DNA of 64,000 bases from Micromonospora sp. WMMD1082 (GCF_029626175.1 NZ_JARUBM010000002.1:1364001-1428000), one strand, 5' to 3'. Counted from the stretch's first letter, positions 33,383 through 42,747 are shown. The notes: generated from the sequence alone by a model not told the origin. Program-made: numbers and translations.

Positions 33383-34627
33383 GTGTCTGAGCCTCGCCCG
33401 CCGTTCCACACCGCCGGGCCGCACGACCCCGCGCCGCCGTACCCCCGGTCAGACCTGGCGGACCTGCCCGCCGAGGGGTACCTGGGCTCGGTCTGGCTCA
33501 CCGGCCAACACCCGTCCCGCGACCTGCGACGCGGCCGATACACCCCCGAGTCGATGAAGCACCCCGGCAAGATGCTGCCCACCATCGCCCGGTACGCCAT
33601 CCGCACCTACACCAACCCCGGGGACCTAGTGCTCGACCCCATGGCCGGCATCGGCACCACCATCATCGAAGCCATGCACCTCGGCCGCCACGGCGTCGGC
33701 GTCGAGTACGAAGCCGAATGGGTCGCCCACGCCGCCGACAACATCCGCCGGACCGGACAGGCCGGCACCGCGGGCCGGGGCGAGATCTACCACGGAGACT
33801 CCACCACCCTACCGGCCCTGCTCCCGGCGAGCCTGCACGGACAGGTCTCCCTGGTGATCACCTCGCCGCCGTACGGGCCGTCCACCCACGGCCACGCCCG
33901 CACACCCGGCCCGAAACGCGGCAAAGTCCGCAAGATCCACCACAAGTACGGCGGCGGGGACAACCTCGCCTACCGCAGCCACGGCGAACTGGCCGACGGG
34001 TTCACGGCGATCCTCGCCGGCTGCCGCACACTGCTGCGCCCCGGCGGACACGTCGTGGTCACCGCCCGGCCCTACCGGCGTCACGGCGAACTCATCGACA
34101 TCCCCGGCATGGTCGCCGCCGCCGGCATCAACGCCGGCCTGCAACTGGTCGAGGAATGCATCGCCCTCATCTGCGGCATCCGCCACGGCGTGATCATCCC
34201 CCGGGCCTCGTTCTTCCAGCAGAAGAACACCCGCGACGCCGTGAACGCTGGCGACCCGCAATGGCTCCTCCAACACGAAGACGTGGTGATCTTCAAAGCC
34301 CCGATGTCGCAGGACCCGTGGCGTGACTCGGCGGCGAGCGGATGCGCCCCGGCCACTGCGCACACCGGCCACAGGCTTGATGTCTTGACCCCCGACCGCG
34401 TGGATCGACGTCCACACGCGCACGCCGTGAACGCCAGTCCCGACGGCAGCGCTACCGGCACCCGGTCCCAGCCGGACCGGGACGTGGAAAGGACATCTGA
34501 CCCGTGCCCGCCATCAACACCCCCCACCACGGGGGACGTACGGTCCGACACCGCCGCCCGGCGGGCCACCGCCCCCGCCAAACCCCACCCGCAGGACGGT
34601 TCGCCCGTCACGGCAGGCCGGCGATGA
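33383..34627 (+). CDS. Orphan DNA methyltransferase (N4/N6 type)
   Basis: A 414-residue site-specific DNA methyltransferase. The catalytic motif IV is LVITSPPYGPST (about residue 155). The AdoMet motif I is LVLDPMAGIGTTIIEAM (about residues 80-96), followed by GRHGVGVEYEAEW. The SPPY form and motif order suit the N6_N4_Mtase family; N4-cytosine or N6-adenine cannot be decided by eye. No restriction endonuclease is next to it. The GTG at 33383 has AGGAG upstream. Its last codons overlap the excisionase start (ATGA), so it is expressed with the xis-int pair. It may protect element DNA after entry into a new host. Confidence 0.88.
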   Translation: MSEPRPPFHTAGPHDPAPPYPRSDLADLPAEGYLGSVWLTGQHPSRDLRRGRYTPESMKHPGKMLPTIARYAIRTYTNPGDLVLDPMAGIGTTIIEAMHLGRHGVGVEYEAEWVAHAADNIRRTGQAGTAGRGEIYHGDSTTLPALLPASLHGQVSLVITSPPYGPSTHGHARTPGPKRGKVRKIHHKYGGGDNLAYRSHGELADGFTAILAGCRTLLRPGGHVVVTARPYRRHGELIDIPGMVAAAGINAGLQLVEECIALICGIRHGVIIPRASFFQQKNTRDAVNAGDPQWLLQHEDVVIFKAPMSQDPWRDSAASGCAPATAHTGHRLDVLTPDRVDRRPHAHAVNASPDGSATGTRSQPDRDVERTSDPCPPSTPPTTGDVRSDTAARRATAPAKPHPQDGSPVTAGRR

Positions 34628-34833
34628 GCGCCCCGCCCGCCGCCGCTTGGCGGCCCGACCCGCTCTTGACCATCGATGACGTTGCGCTCTGGTTGGGCAA
34701 GCCGAAGAACACCCTCTACGCCTGGCACAGCCGAGGCAAGGGACCACGCGCCATCCGCGTCGGCAACACCCTGCGCTACCGGCGCAGCGAAGTCGAACGC
34801 TGGCTCGACGCCCACACCGACCCGGAGCGATGA
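34624..34833 (+). CDS. xis: Excisionase-like helix-turn-helix protein
   Basis: A 69-residue MerR-like/excisionase protein: LLTIDDVALWLGKPKNTLYA is the winged-helix turn, followed by GPRAIRVGNTLRYRRSEVER and a WLDAH ending. This is the typical directionality factor placed before actinobacterial integrases. Its ATG at 34624 overlaps the methyltransferase stop and its own stop is three bases before the integrase ATG. Confidence 0.9.
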   Translation: MSAPPAAAWRPDPLLTIDDVALWLGKPKNTLYAWHSRGKGPRAIRVGNTLRYRRSEVERWLDAHTDPER

Positions 34834-34836
34834 GCC

Positions 34837-36054
34837 ATGGCCCGACCACCCCTACCCCTCGGCACCTGGGGCACCATCCGCACCGAGAAACTCGGCCCCC
34901 ACCGGTTCCGCGCCCGAGCTCGATACCGCGACTACGACGGCACAACCCGCGACGTCGAAGCCACCAGCACCACCGGACCCGCCGCCATCCGCGCCTTGAA
35001 GGAAAAGCTGCGCGACCGCGCCACCCCGAACGACGACGAGATCACCAGGGAGACCCACGTCAGCACACTCGCCGACCTGTGGATCGAGGAGGTCACCGCG
35101 GAGGAACGGGTCGCGCCACAGACCATCAACAACTACAAGACCAGCCTGCGAACCTCGATCCTGCCCACCCTGGGCAACCTGCGCATCCGAGAGGCCACCG
35201 TAGGCCGCATCGACAAGTTCCTCCGCGAGGTCGCCAAGACCCGCCCGTCAGCAGCAAAGAACGCGAAGGTCGTCCTCGGCCAGATGTTCGCTCTGGCGGT
35301 ACGCCGTGGCGCGCTGACGACCAATCCTGTCCGGGAAACCGGTCGCCTTCGCAAACCACGACGTACCGTGCGCGCCCTCGAAGCCGATCACCTGGAAGGC
35401 GTCCGCTCGGCGATTCGCCACTGGCAGCAGCCCACGCCCGGCAAGCCGGGACCTCGGCACACCGGCGACCTGGCCGACATCGTCGACCTCATGCTCGCCA
35501 CCGGCGCCCGCATCGGCGAGATCCTGGCCGTGCGGTGGGAAGACGTGGACCTCGCCGCCGAGCACCCGACCGTGACCATCTGCGGCACCATCGTCTACCT
35601 CAAGGGCAAGGGCTTCTTCCGACAGGAATGGACCAAGAGCGACGCCGGATACCGGACCGTTGTCCTGCCCCGATTCGCGGTCGGGATGCTGCTCGCCCGT
35701 AAGCTCACCGCCGCCGGCAACCCCCACGACGCGATCTTCGCCTCCCGGCGCGGCACCTGGATGTCCCCGCACAACGTGCGGCGCCAATGGCGCCAAGCCC
35801 GCGCCGACACCGGCCTCGAATGGGTCACCCCACACACCTTCCGCAAGACCGTCGCCACGCTCATCGACAAGGAGGCCGACGCCAAAAGCGCCGCAGCCCA
35901 ACTCGGGCACGCCAGCGAGGACGTCACCAACGCGTACTACATCGTCAAACCCGCCCTCGCCCCAGACATCTCCCACATCCTCGAACAGCTTGGCGCCAGC
36001 CCGACGACAACCACCCCCGAACGCCCTGACCATGGGCCGTCCCGGACAGCGTAG
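34837..36054 (+). CDS. int: Tyrosine integrase of the element
   Basis: A 405-residue phage-type integrase. An N-terminal arm-binding segment (FRARARYRDYDGTTRDVEAT) is followed by a core-binding domain around residues 75-165. The catalytic domain has the Arg in ATGARIGEILAVRW, a Lys in EWTKSDAGYR, HTFRKTVATLID (H-x-x-R), LGHASEDVTNAYY with His, and the Tyr nucleophile. It ends 159 bases from the 3' end of tRNA-Ala, the usual position relative to the attachment site. With xis it drives integration and excision of the element. Confidence 0.95.
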   Translation: MARPPLPLGTWGTIRTEKLGPHRFRARARYRDYDGTTRDVEATSTTGPAAIRALKEKLRDRATPNDDEITRETHVSTLADLWIEEVTAEERVAPQTINNYKTSLRTSILPTLGNLRIREATVGRIDKFLREVAKTRPSAAKNAKVVLGQMFALAVRRGALTTNPVRETGRLRKPRRTVRALEADHLEGVRSAIRHWQQPTPGKPGPRHTGDLADIVDLMLATGARIGEILAVRWEDVDLAAEHPTVTICGTIVYLKGKGFFRQEWTKSDAGYRTVVLPRFAVGMLLARKLTAAGNPHDAIFASRRGTWMSPHNVRRQWRQARADTGLEWVTPHTFRKTVATLIDKEADAKSAAAQLGHASEDVTNAYYIVKPALAPDISHILEQLGASPTTTTPERPDHGPSRTA

Positions 36055-36168
36055 ACACGCACAATCGAACGCCTGACACCCGCACCCAACATCGCCGAAC
36101 GAACCCGGCCGCGCCCACCCGTTTGTGGGGGGTTTTCGGGGGGTGATTCAAAATCATATAGACAAACT

Positions 36169-36206
36169 TAAGGCCCTGACCGACATTCTTGCTGGTCAGG
36201 GCCTTA
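36169..36206. terminator. Perfect 13-bp hairpin between integrase and tRNA-Ala
   Basis: TAAGGCCCTGACC (36169-36181) pairs perfectly with GGTCAGGGCCTTA (36194-36206) around a 12-base loop. It lies seven bases past the tRNA 3' end, and on the minus strand it is followed by AAGTTTG, so it most likely ends the tRNA transcript and may also stop read-through from the integrase gene. Confidence 0.8.
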
Positions 36207-36212
36207 GATGTG

Positions 36213-36286
36213 TGGAGCTGAGGGGATTTGAACCCCTGACCCCCTCGATGCGAACGAGGTGCGCTACCGGTCTGCGCCACAGCCCC
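36213..36286 (-). tRNA. tRNA-Ala (CGC)
   Basis: A 74-base cloverleaf on the minus strand. The acceptor is GGGGCTG/CAGCTCC with one G-U pair, the anticodon arm is CCTCG-TTCGCAT-CGAGG giving anticodon CGC, the T-arm contains GGTTCAAATCC, and the discriminator is A. CCA is not encoded. It marks the chromosome/element junction: the integrase lies just past its 3' end, so the 3' half of the tRNA is the likely attachment core. I searched for a same-strand copy of the 3' half at the left and found none in this window. Confidence 0.95.
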
Positions 36287-36485
36287 TCCGCCGGCGGACC
36301 GGCGTCGGTCCCACCCGGCTGACACCGGGCGGGCCGGCGACAAGGCTAACAGGTCAGCCTCCCCCGCCGCGAATCACCCCTCCGCGGTCGAGCCGACGCG
36401 AGCTGCGGCGAACAGGGCCTTCCCGCGCCGGGATGGGCCCAGCATGCCGCATGTCGCGCCACGCCAACCGCAAGCCGGCACCCAC

Positions 36486-37370
36486 TCAGGCGCTGTGGGA
36501 GCCGCGGCCGGCCTCGTAGGGGCGGCCGCGCAGGCCACCGGTCCGGCGGTAGGAGACCGAGCCGCCGCTGGCCGCCGCCGGCAGATCGGCCGGGCGGTCC
36601 AGGCCCATGGCCGTACGCCGGACGGACTCCCGCTGGGCGGCCAGGCGGCGCTGGGCCTCCCGGCGAGCCGCGGCGCGGCGGGCCTGCTCGCGGCGTACCT
36701 CGGCCTGCCGGGCGGCCAACCAGGCGGCCTCGCGGGCTCGGGCGCGGCGGCGGCGACGGTCGGCCAGCGCGCGGGCGCGCAGGTGTACGACGTACACCAG
36801 CAGCAGGGTGGCGGTGACCGCGAAGCTGATCCAGAAGCCGGGGCCGACCACCGCGACGCCGACCAGCTCGACCGCGTTGAGCAGCACCAGCGCGGCGAGC
36901 ACCCGGCGACGGCGGTAGATGGCGGGGGTGTGCTGGCGGCGGCCCGGGCGTCGGCGGGGTCGGCCCCCGGCGGGCGGCACGGCCCGCAGCCGGCTGGGCC
37001 GACCGGAGCGGCGCGGCAGCGACCGGTCATCCCGCTCCCCGCCGGAGCGAGGCGGAGTGGGCTCCTCGCCGGAGCGGCGTGCGGCGGGATCCCTGCCGGA
37101 GCGGCGCGGCGCGGGCGGGCCGGAGACCGGGGGGGCGAGCGCGCCCGAGCCGGCGTCCTCGCTGAGGGTGACCACCAGGGCGCGGGACGGGTTGACCGGT
37201 TGCCGGCCCGGGACAGTACGGCGTCGCCGGCGGCGCTGGAGCACCCGCGCCGTCGACTGCGCCCGCTCCGCCACCAGCCGCTCGGCGGCGTCGTACCGGC
37301 GTACCAGCGCCGGGGCGAGGGCGAGCAGACCGGCGGCGGCGAGGACGGCGAGGAGCACCGAGGTCGGCAC
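36486..37370 (-). CDS. sepX: Divisome membrane protein SepX/GlpR
   Basis: A 294-residue protein with an N-terminal membrane helix (SVLLAVLAAAGLLALAPALV), an Arg/Pro-rich cytoplasmic linker, two more membrane helices in the centre (VLAALVLLNAVELVGVAVV and FWISFAVTATLLLVYVVHL), and a long Arg/Ala-rich helix (REAAWLAARQAEVRREQARR). This is the layout of SepX of Streptomyces and the Glp receptor GlpR of corynebacteria and mycobacteria, which bind the gephyrin-like Glp protein and help organise the divisome. The GTG at 37370 follows GGGAGGGG. The neighbouring rimJ-like, moeA/glp and galU genes match the known gene order. Confidence 0.85.
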   Translation of the reverse strand: MPTSVLLAVLAAAGLLALAPALVRRYDAAERLVAERAQSTARVLQRRRRRRTVPGRQPVNPSRALVVTLSEDAGSGALAPPVSGPPAPRRSGRDPAARRSGEEPTPPRSGGERDDRSLPRRSGRPSRLRAVPPAGGRPRRRPGRRQHTPAIYRRRRVLAALVLLNAVELVGVAVVGPGFWISFAVTATLLLVYVVHLRARALADRRRRRARAREAAWLAARQAEVRREQARRAAARREAQRRLAAQRESVRRTAMGLDRPADLPAAASGGSVSYRRTGGLRGRPYEAGRGSHSA

Positions 37371-37554
37371 CCTCACCCCTCCCGTCGCCAGATTCGGAGC
37401 AAGCGCCATCCGGCCGCAGGATCTTTCACCGATCGGCGTCGGTGAGGTGAATCGTGCGGGGCGGGCAGCGCCTGCCGCAGCTTGCAGTTACCTGAGGTTA
37501 CGGGTCACCGTCACCGGAACCACCGCGCCGCGCCGATCCCGCACGTGGGACGGC

Positions 37555-38220
37555 TCACGGCGTACGCGCGCGCAGCCGGTGCCAGCGGGCCAGCAGGCCG
37601 CCCTCGGCGGCGACTTCCTCGCTGGTCATCGCGTATCCGATGTGGTCGCGCCAGGCGCCGTCGATATGCATGTAGCGCGCGTGGTACGCCTCCTCGCGGA
37701 AGCCCAGCTTCTCCACCACCCGGCGGGACGCCCGGTTCTCCGGACGGATGTTGACCTCGATCCGGTGCAGCCCACCGGGGCCGAAGGCGTGGTCGACGGC
37801 GAGCGCCAGCGCGGTGGGGATCACCCCCCGGCCGGCAACCCGACGGTCCACCCAGTACCCGACGTACCCGGAGCAGAACGCCCGGCGCACGATGTTGCCC
37901 ACGTTGATGTGCCCCACCAGCCGCTCGTCGCCGCCCTCGTGCAGGCAGACCGCGAACGGCATCCCCTCACCGGTACGCGCCGAGCGCCGCTGGTCGCGGT
38001 ACATCCAGCGGAAGGTGGCCGGTGAGTTCAGCTCGTCCCAGTCACCGGGCACCGACGACTCCCACGGCGCCAGCCAGTCCCGGTTCGTGCGGCGCACCTC
38101 GGACCATGCCGCCGCATCCGAGCGCCGGTACGGCCGCAGCAGCACCACACCGTCGGAGAGCACCGCCGGCCAGCCGGGCGCCCGTCGGAACCGCACCGAA
38201 CCTCCACTCCCGAGCTTCAC
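37555..38220 (-). CDS. RimJ/RimL-type GNAT acetyltransferase
   Basis: A 221-residue GNAT protein of the RimJ/RimL subgroup: LLRPYRRSDAAAWSEVR, the RNRDWLAPWE-like start (here TNRDWLAPWES), VGYWVDRRVAGRGVIPTAL as the acetyl-CoA loop, and RIEVNIRPENRASRRVVEKL with GFREE. Such enzymes acetylate protein N-termini or small molecules; the substrate here is unknown. The GTG at 38220 begins six bases after the moeA stop. It corresponds in position to Rv0995 of M. tuberculosis. Confidence 0.9.
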   Translation of the reverse strand: MKLGSGGSVRFRRAPGWPAVLSDGVVLLRPYRRSDAAAWSEVRRTNRDWLAPWESSVPGDWDELNSPATFRWMYRDQRRSARTGEGMPFAVCLHEGGDERLVGHINVGNIVRRAFCSGYVGYWVDRRVAGRGVIPTALALAVDHAFGPGGLHRIEVNIRPENRASRRVVEKLGFREEAYHARYMHIDGAWRDHIGYAMTSEEVAAEGGLLARWHRLRARTP

Positions 38221-38227
38221 CGGCGAT

Positions 38228-39541
38228 TCACCGTCGACGGTCCAGCAGCAACACGTCCACGGTGGAGCCGGCGGCGGCAGCGGTGACCCGCTCGCCGAGA
38301 ACGAGAAGTCCGTTCGCCTCCGCCAGGCCGGAGAGGGTGAACGGGCCGCCGTTGAGCGGCTGGACAGTGTAACCCCCGCCGCGCCGCTCGGCGACGTGCG
38401 CGGGCCGGAACTCACGCAGCCCGGCCGGGGAGGAGACGGTCTCCAACAGGTGCGCCCGGACGCTCGGGCGGAACACCGGCTCGGCGCCGGCCAGCAGGTT
38501 GATCGCGGGGCGGGCCAACACCTCGAAGCCGATCATCGCGGCGCCCGGGTCGCCGGGCAGGCAGACCACCGGCACCTCTTCGGCACCGACCGTGCCGAAG
38601 CCGAGGGCGGTGCCCGGATACAACGCCACGTCGGTGAAGGTGACCGGGCCGGCCCGGCTGCCCTCCCGGCGGGACAGGATGCGGCGGACCATGTCGCCCG
38701 GGCCGGTGCCGGTGCCACCGGTGGTGATGATCAGGTCGGCGCGCAGGGTCTGGTCCTCCAGCAGCCCGCGCAGCCCTTCCGGATCGTCGTCGCAGATGCC
38801 CACCCGGTACGCCAGCGCCCCCGCCTCCGCCGCCGCGGCGGTCAGGGCGTGCGAGTTGGCGTCGACGACCTGGCCGGGCTGGCTGCCCCGGCCGACGTCG
38901 ACGAGTTCGTCGCCGGTGGCCACGATGACCACCCGAGGGCTCGGGCGTACCACCACGTGGCCGATGCCGGTGGCGGCGAGCACCGCCACCAGCGCCGGCG
39001 AGACGTAGGTCCCGGAACGGGCGAGCAGGGCGCCGGCGGTCACCTCCTCACCGGTCCGTCGTACGCCGTACCCCCGTTTGGGGACTCGGAAGATCTCCAC
39101 CGCCGCCATGCCCTGATCGGTCCACTCCACCGGGACCACCACGTCCGCGGCGATCGGCAGCGGCGCACCGGCGGCGACCGAGAAGCACGCACCCGGGGTG
39201 AGCCGGACCGGCCGCCAGCTCGCCGCGCCGAGGTCACCAACGACGTTGAGGCGTACGGTGCGCCCGCCCGGGCCGCCCGACTGGGCCGGCACGAAACCCG
39301 CGCCCCGGCCACCGCCGGCGATGTCCTCCCAGCGTGCGGCGTACCCGTCCACGGCCGCCTGGTCGAAGGCCGGGAACGAGTGCGGCGCAACGACGTCCTC
39401 GGCGAGGACGTTGCCGTACGCCTGGGTGAGGTCGAGGTCGAGCGGCGGCAGCGCGCGTAACCTGCGCAGCACACTGCCCAGGTAGTCGGCGAGCGGCGTC
39501 AACCCGTTTTCGGCCGCCTCGGCGTCGGCCGGCGCGGTCAT
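38228..39541 (-). CDS. glp: MoeA/Glp molybdopterin-transferase-like, gephyrin family
   Basis: A 437-residue MoeA-type protein with the full domain order: domain I/II (ALPPLDLDLTQAYGNVLAED, HSFPAFDQAAVDGYAARW), the MogA-like domain III (VVIVATGDELVDVG, IITTGGTGTGPGDMV, CLPGDPGAAMIGFEVL), and C-terminal domain IV. MoeA inserts molybdate into molybdopterin. The copy located beside galU and sepX/glpR in actinobacteria is the gephyrin-like Glp that partners GlpR in division. Both readings are possible; context favours Glp. The ATG overlaps the galU stop (ATGA). Confidence 0.9.
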   Translation of the reverse strand: MTAPADAEAAENGLTPLADYLGSVLRRLRALPPLDLDLTQAYGNVLAEDVVAPHSFPAFDQAAVDGYAARWEDIAGGGRGAGFVPAQSGGPGGRTVRLNVVGDLGAASWRPVRLTPGACFSVAAGAPLPIAADVVVPVEWTDQGMAAVEIFRVPKRGYGVRRTGEEVTAGALLARSGTYVSPALVAVLAATGIGHVVVRPSPRVVIVATGDELVDVGRGSQPGQVVDANSHALTAAAAEAGALAYRVGICDDDPEGLRGLLEDQTLRADLIITTGGTGTGPGDMVRRILSRREGSRAGPVTFTDVALYPGTALGFGTVGAEEVPVVCLPGDPGAAMIGFEVLARPAINLLAGAEPVFRPSVRAHLLETVSSPAGLREFRPAHVAERRGGGYTVQPLNGGPFTLSGLAEANGLLVLGERVTAAAAGSTVDVLLLDRRR

Positions 39542-40491
39542 GTATTCGGACCGCCCGACGCGTCGGAGTTGACGAACTCGGCCAGCCACTTGCGGAACTC
39601 GCTGCCCAGGTCCTCGCGCTCGGCGGCGATCTGGACCACGGTCTGCAGGTAGCCCAGCGGCATGCCGGTGTCGTAGCGGATGCCCCGGTAGACGATCGCG
39701 TGCACCGGTGTCCCCTCGGTACGCAGCAGTTCCATCGCGTCCGTCAGTTGGATCTCCCCACCGCTGCCGGGCTCGGTCCGGCGGATGGCGTCGAAGATCT
39801 TGCCGGGCAGCACGTACCGGCCGAGCACGGCCAGGTTGCTCGGCGCGTCCTCCGGCTTGGGCTTCTCCACCATGCCGGTCACCTTCACGACCTCGCCGAT
39901 GTCGGTCAGCTCGGACTCCGCCGGCTCGACCGAGGCGATCCCGTAGCGCTTCGTCTCGGCCGGGTCGACCTCGAAGAAGGCGAGCACCACACCGCCGGTA
40001 CGCGCCTGCAGCTCCAGCATGGCCGGCAGCAACGGCTCGGAGAGGTTGACGAACTCGTCGCCGAGCAACACCGCGAAGGGCCGGTCCCCTACGTGCGACT
40101 CGGCGTACCCGACCGCGTGGCCGAGGCCGAGCTGCTCCGGCTGCCGGCAGGTGTAGATGGCCGCCAGTTCCTCGGTCCGCTTGACGGCGGCGAGCAGGTC
40201 GGGCTTCTCCGCGAGCCGTTCCTCCAGGTCGGGGCGGCGGTCGAAGTGGTCCACCATCGACGTCTTCCCCCGGCCGGTGATCAGCAGCACGTCGCCGATG
40301 CCGGCCTGGGCGGCCTCCTCGACGATGTACTGCAGCACCGGACGGTCGACGACCGGCAGCAGCTCCTTGGGGACCGCCTTGGTGGCCGGCAGGAACCGGG
40401 TGGCCAGGCCGGCGGCCGGGATGACGGCCTTGACGGCACGGGGACGACCGGTGGCGGCGGCCGCTGAAGGGTTCGCTGAGTGCTCCGACAT
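39538..40491 (-). CDS. galU: UTP-glucose-1-phosphate uridylyltransferase
   Basis: A 317-residue GalU. It starts the catalytic domain with AVIPAAGLATRFLPATKAVP, then KELLPVVDRPVLQYIVEEA, and has PFAVLLGDEF and VKVTGMVEKPKPEDAPSNLA, all classic for the family. It makes UDP-glucose for cell-envelope and storage sugars. Downstream overlap with glp/moeA by four bases indicates one transcript. Confidence 0.95.
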   Translation of the reverse strand: MSEHSANPSAAAATGRPRAVKAVIPAAGLATRFLPATKAVPKELLPVVDRPVLQYIVEEAAQAGIGDVLLITGRGKTSMVDHFDRRPDLEERLAEKPDLLAAVKRTEELAAIYTCRQPEQLGLGHAVGYAESHVGDRPFAVLLGDEFVNLSEPLLPAMLELQARTGGVVLAFFEVDPAETKRYGIASVEPAESELTDIGEVVKVTGMVEKPKPEDAPSNLAVLGRYVLPGKIFDAIRRTEPGSGGEIQLTDAMELLRTEGTPVHAIVYRGIRYDTGMPLGYLQTVVQIAAEREDLGSEFRKWLAEFVNSDASGGPNT

Positions 40492-40500
40492 GCCGCGAGA

Positions 40501-42747
40501 CTATCGGCCAGGGCCGCGTCCCGGCGGGTGAGGACCGGAAGACGCGCCGCCTGCCGGGTCGGTTCTGCCGGTGCCGGCGCGACCTGCTCCGGCGGCTCCG
40601 CCCGGCGTGGCCGAGGGGCCGGGAGCGGTACCGGGTCCGGCGCGCGGCAGCTCGTCGGACGGGGTGCGCGCCGCCGGGGGCACCGGCATCTCCCGGGTCG
40701 TCGACGCCTCCCGGGTGGCCGCCACCCGCCAGGTGTCGCGGCCGGCCCCCTTCGCCGCGTACAACGCCTCGTCGGCCGCCTGGAGCACCTGCGGGCCGGT
40801 GTCGGCGTGGTCGGGAAAGACGGCGATACCGATGGAGACGGTCACCGTGATCGGCTCTCGGACACCGGCGTGCCCTACCACGGTCACCGGGGTGTCCCGG
40901 ACGGCCGCGCCGAGCCGCTCGGCGACGATCGTCGCGCCCCGCGAATCGGTCTCCGGCAGCAGCACCACGAACTCCTCCCCGCCCTGGCGGAAGGCGAGGT
41001 CCACCTCGCGGATCTCCCCGCGTACCCGCCGGGCGAACTCGGCCAGCACGGTGTCGCCGGCCGCGTGGCCGTACGTGTCGTTGACCTTCTTGAACCGGTC
41101 GAGGTCGAGGGCGAGGACGCTCACCATCCGGCCGAACCGGCTGGCCCGCTCCACCTCCCGACGCAGCGACTCGCGCAGGTAGCGGTAGTTCCACAGCCCG
41201 GTCAGCGGGTCGGTGAGCGACAACCGCTGGTTCTCCTCGTGGACGCGTACGTTGTCGACCGCGACCGCCGCGTGCCCGGCGAAGGTGCGCAGGGTGATCA
41301 GGTCGTCGTCGTCGAACTCCTCCCCGCCGAGCCGGTCGTAGAGGGCCAGGACGCCCAGCGCCGGTTCCGCCGGGTCGCCGGCCGGGCTGCCTGGCGGGGT
41401 GTCGCTGTCGGCCGGACGGGTCGACCCGGGCTCACCGCGACCGGCGGGGGCGGCGAAGGGTACCGCGATGTACGTCCGGCAGAGCGGATCGCCAGGGGCT
41501 GCCGGGGCCGGACCCGCCCGGCCCCGGCGAGCCTGGCCGGTCGCCGCGACCGCGCCCACCACGCCGCTGCCCGCCGGTATCCGCAGCGTGCCGGTACCGG
41601 GCCGGCGCCCGTCGAGCCCCTCGGTGCACTGGGCGACGAGCATGCCCCCCGGCTCGGTGAGCAGCACCGCACCGGCCCGGGCACCGGTCGCGGCAAGCGC
41701 GCTGTGCAGGATCACCCGCAGGATCCGTTGCAGGTCGTGGGTGCTGGCCAGCGTGTCGCCGAGCACGGCCAGGTGCCCGCGCAGCTGGTCCCGGCTGCTG
41801 GCCAGCGCCGCCAGGTAGCTGTCCGTCTCACGGGTCATCCGGTTGAAGGCGACGGCCAGCCGGCCGACCTCGTCGCCGGCGCGTACCGGCACTCGTGCGG
41901 TGAGATCGCCGGCGGCGACCCGGTCGACCGCGCCGGCCAGTTCGACCAGCGGGCGGGTGGTCACCCGGGCCAGCCGCCACGCGACGGTCACTCCCAGCAG
42001 GGCGGCCAGCAGCACCACGGCGACCAGCACCGCGTGCAGGCCGGGCGGCTGGTCGCTGGGCACGGAGAGCACCAGGGGCAGCGGTTGCCCGGCCGTGGGG
42101 CCGGCCCGGCGCACGTACCGGCCGTCGGGGGTGCCGGTGACGTGCTCGCCACGCAGGGCCGCAGCGGCGGCGAGCACCGCGTCGCGGCCACCGGCGGACT
42201 CGGTGGTGTGGGCCGCCTGGACGGGCGCGGCAGCGCCGTCGAGCAGGGTCACCGCCACTCCGGTCACCGCGGCGAGCCGCGCGACGAGCACCGGGTCGAC
42301 CGGCTGAGCGGCGGCGACCGTACCCAGTGCCGCGCCGGCGGGGTCGCGCAGTTCCACCCGGACCACGAGGGCGCCGACCGCTCCGCCGGGCGGTTCCGGC
42401 GAGGCGCAGTCCCGCCAGGGGGCCGGCGGTGCGTTCGGGGTGGCGTAGCTGACCCGCCCGGCCACGTCGGTGACGAGCACGGCGGCGGCCAGGCCCCGGC
42501 TGACCACCTGGGTCGCGGCATTGGCGTGGTCGGCGGTGAGGGCGACCGCGTCCGCGGCGGCCCGCAGTTGCTGGCAGAGCGCATCGATCGAGGTACGCAC
42601 GGCGTTGGCGGCCACCGCCAACCGTTCGGTGGCGCGACTACGGTCCACGGCCGTCACGGTCGAGGCGACGAAGACGGCACCGAGCAGGACCGGGCCGAAC
42701 GCCACGGCCAGGAAGGCTGCGGTCAACCGCCCGCGTAGCGTCAACAC
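40501..42747 (-). CDS. Membrane diguanylate cyclase with HAMP, GAF and GGDEF domains
   Basis: A 748-residue sensor. Membrane helix 1 is near the N-terminus (AAFLAVAFGPVLLGAVFVAS), an extracellular sensor domain runs to about residue 240, helix 2 is AVLVAVVLLAALLGVTVAWRL, and a HAMP domain (AAGDLTARVPVRAGDEVGRL) follows. Next come a GAF domain and a GGDEF domain with GGEEF at the active site. REVD lies nine residues before it as an inhibitory site, so it should make c-di-GMP with product feedback. A Pro/Gly-rich tail ends the protein. The GTG at 42747 is chosen by frame; its ribosome site is weak. The gene lies 9 bp upstream of galU on the same strand. Confidence 0.88.
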   Translation of the reverse strand: MLTLRGRLTAAFLAVAFGPVLLGAVFVASTVTAVDRSRATERLAVAANAVRTSIDALCQQLRAAADAVALTADHANAATQVVSRGLAAAVLVTDVAGRVSYATPNAPPAPWRDCASPEPPGGAVGALVVRVELRDPAGAALGTVAAAQPVDPVLVARLAAVTGVAVTLLDGAAAPVQAAHTTESAGGRDAVLAAAAALRGEHVTGTPDGRYVRRAGPTAGQPLPLVLSVPSDQPPGLHAVLVAVVLLAALLGVTVAWRLARVTTRPLVELAGAVDRVAAGDLTARVPVRAGDEVGRLAVAFNRMTRETDSYLAALASSRDQLRGHLAVLGDTLASTHDLQRILRVILHSALAATGARAGAVLLTEPGGMLVAQCTEGLDGRRPGTGTLRIPAGSGVVGAVAATGQARRGRAGPAPAAPGDPLCRTYIAVPFAAPAGRGEPGSTRPADSDTPPGSPAGDPAEPALGVLALYDRLGGEEFDDDDLITLRTFAGHAAVAVDNVRVHEENQRLSLTDPLTGLWNYRYLRESLRREVERASRFGRMVSVLALDLDRFKKVNDTYGHAAGDTVLAEFARRVRGEIREVDLAFRQGGEEFVVLLPETDSRGATIVAERLGAAVRDTPVTVVGHAGVREPITVTVSIGIAVFPDHADTGPQVLQAADEALYAAKGAGRDTWRVAATREASTTREMPVPPAARTPSDELPRAGPGTAPGPSATPGGAAGAGRAGTGRTDPAGGASSGPHPPGRGPGR

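Noticed and set aside
36374..37030. A 218-codon minus-strand frame
   Set aside because: It overlaps sepX/glpR in another frame and is compositionally Arg/Pro/Ala noise.
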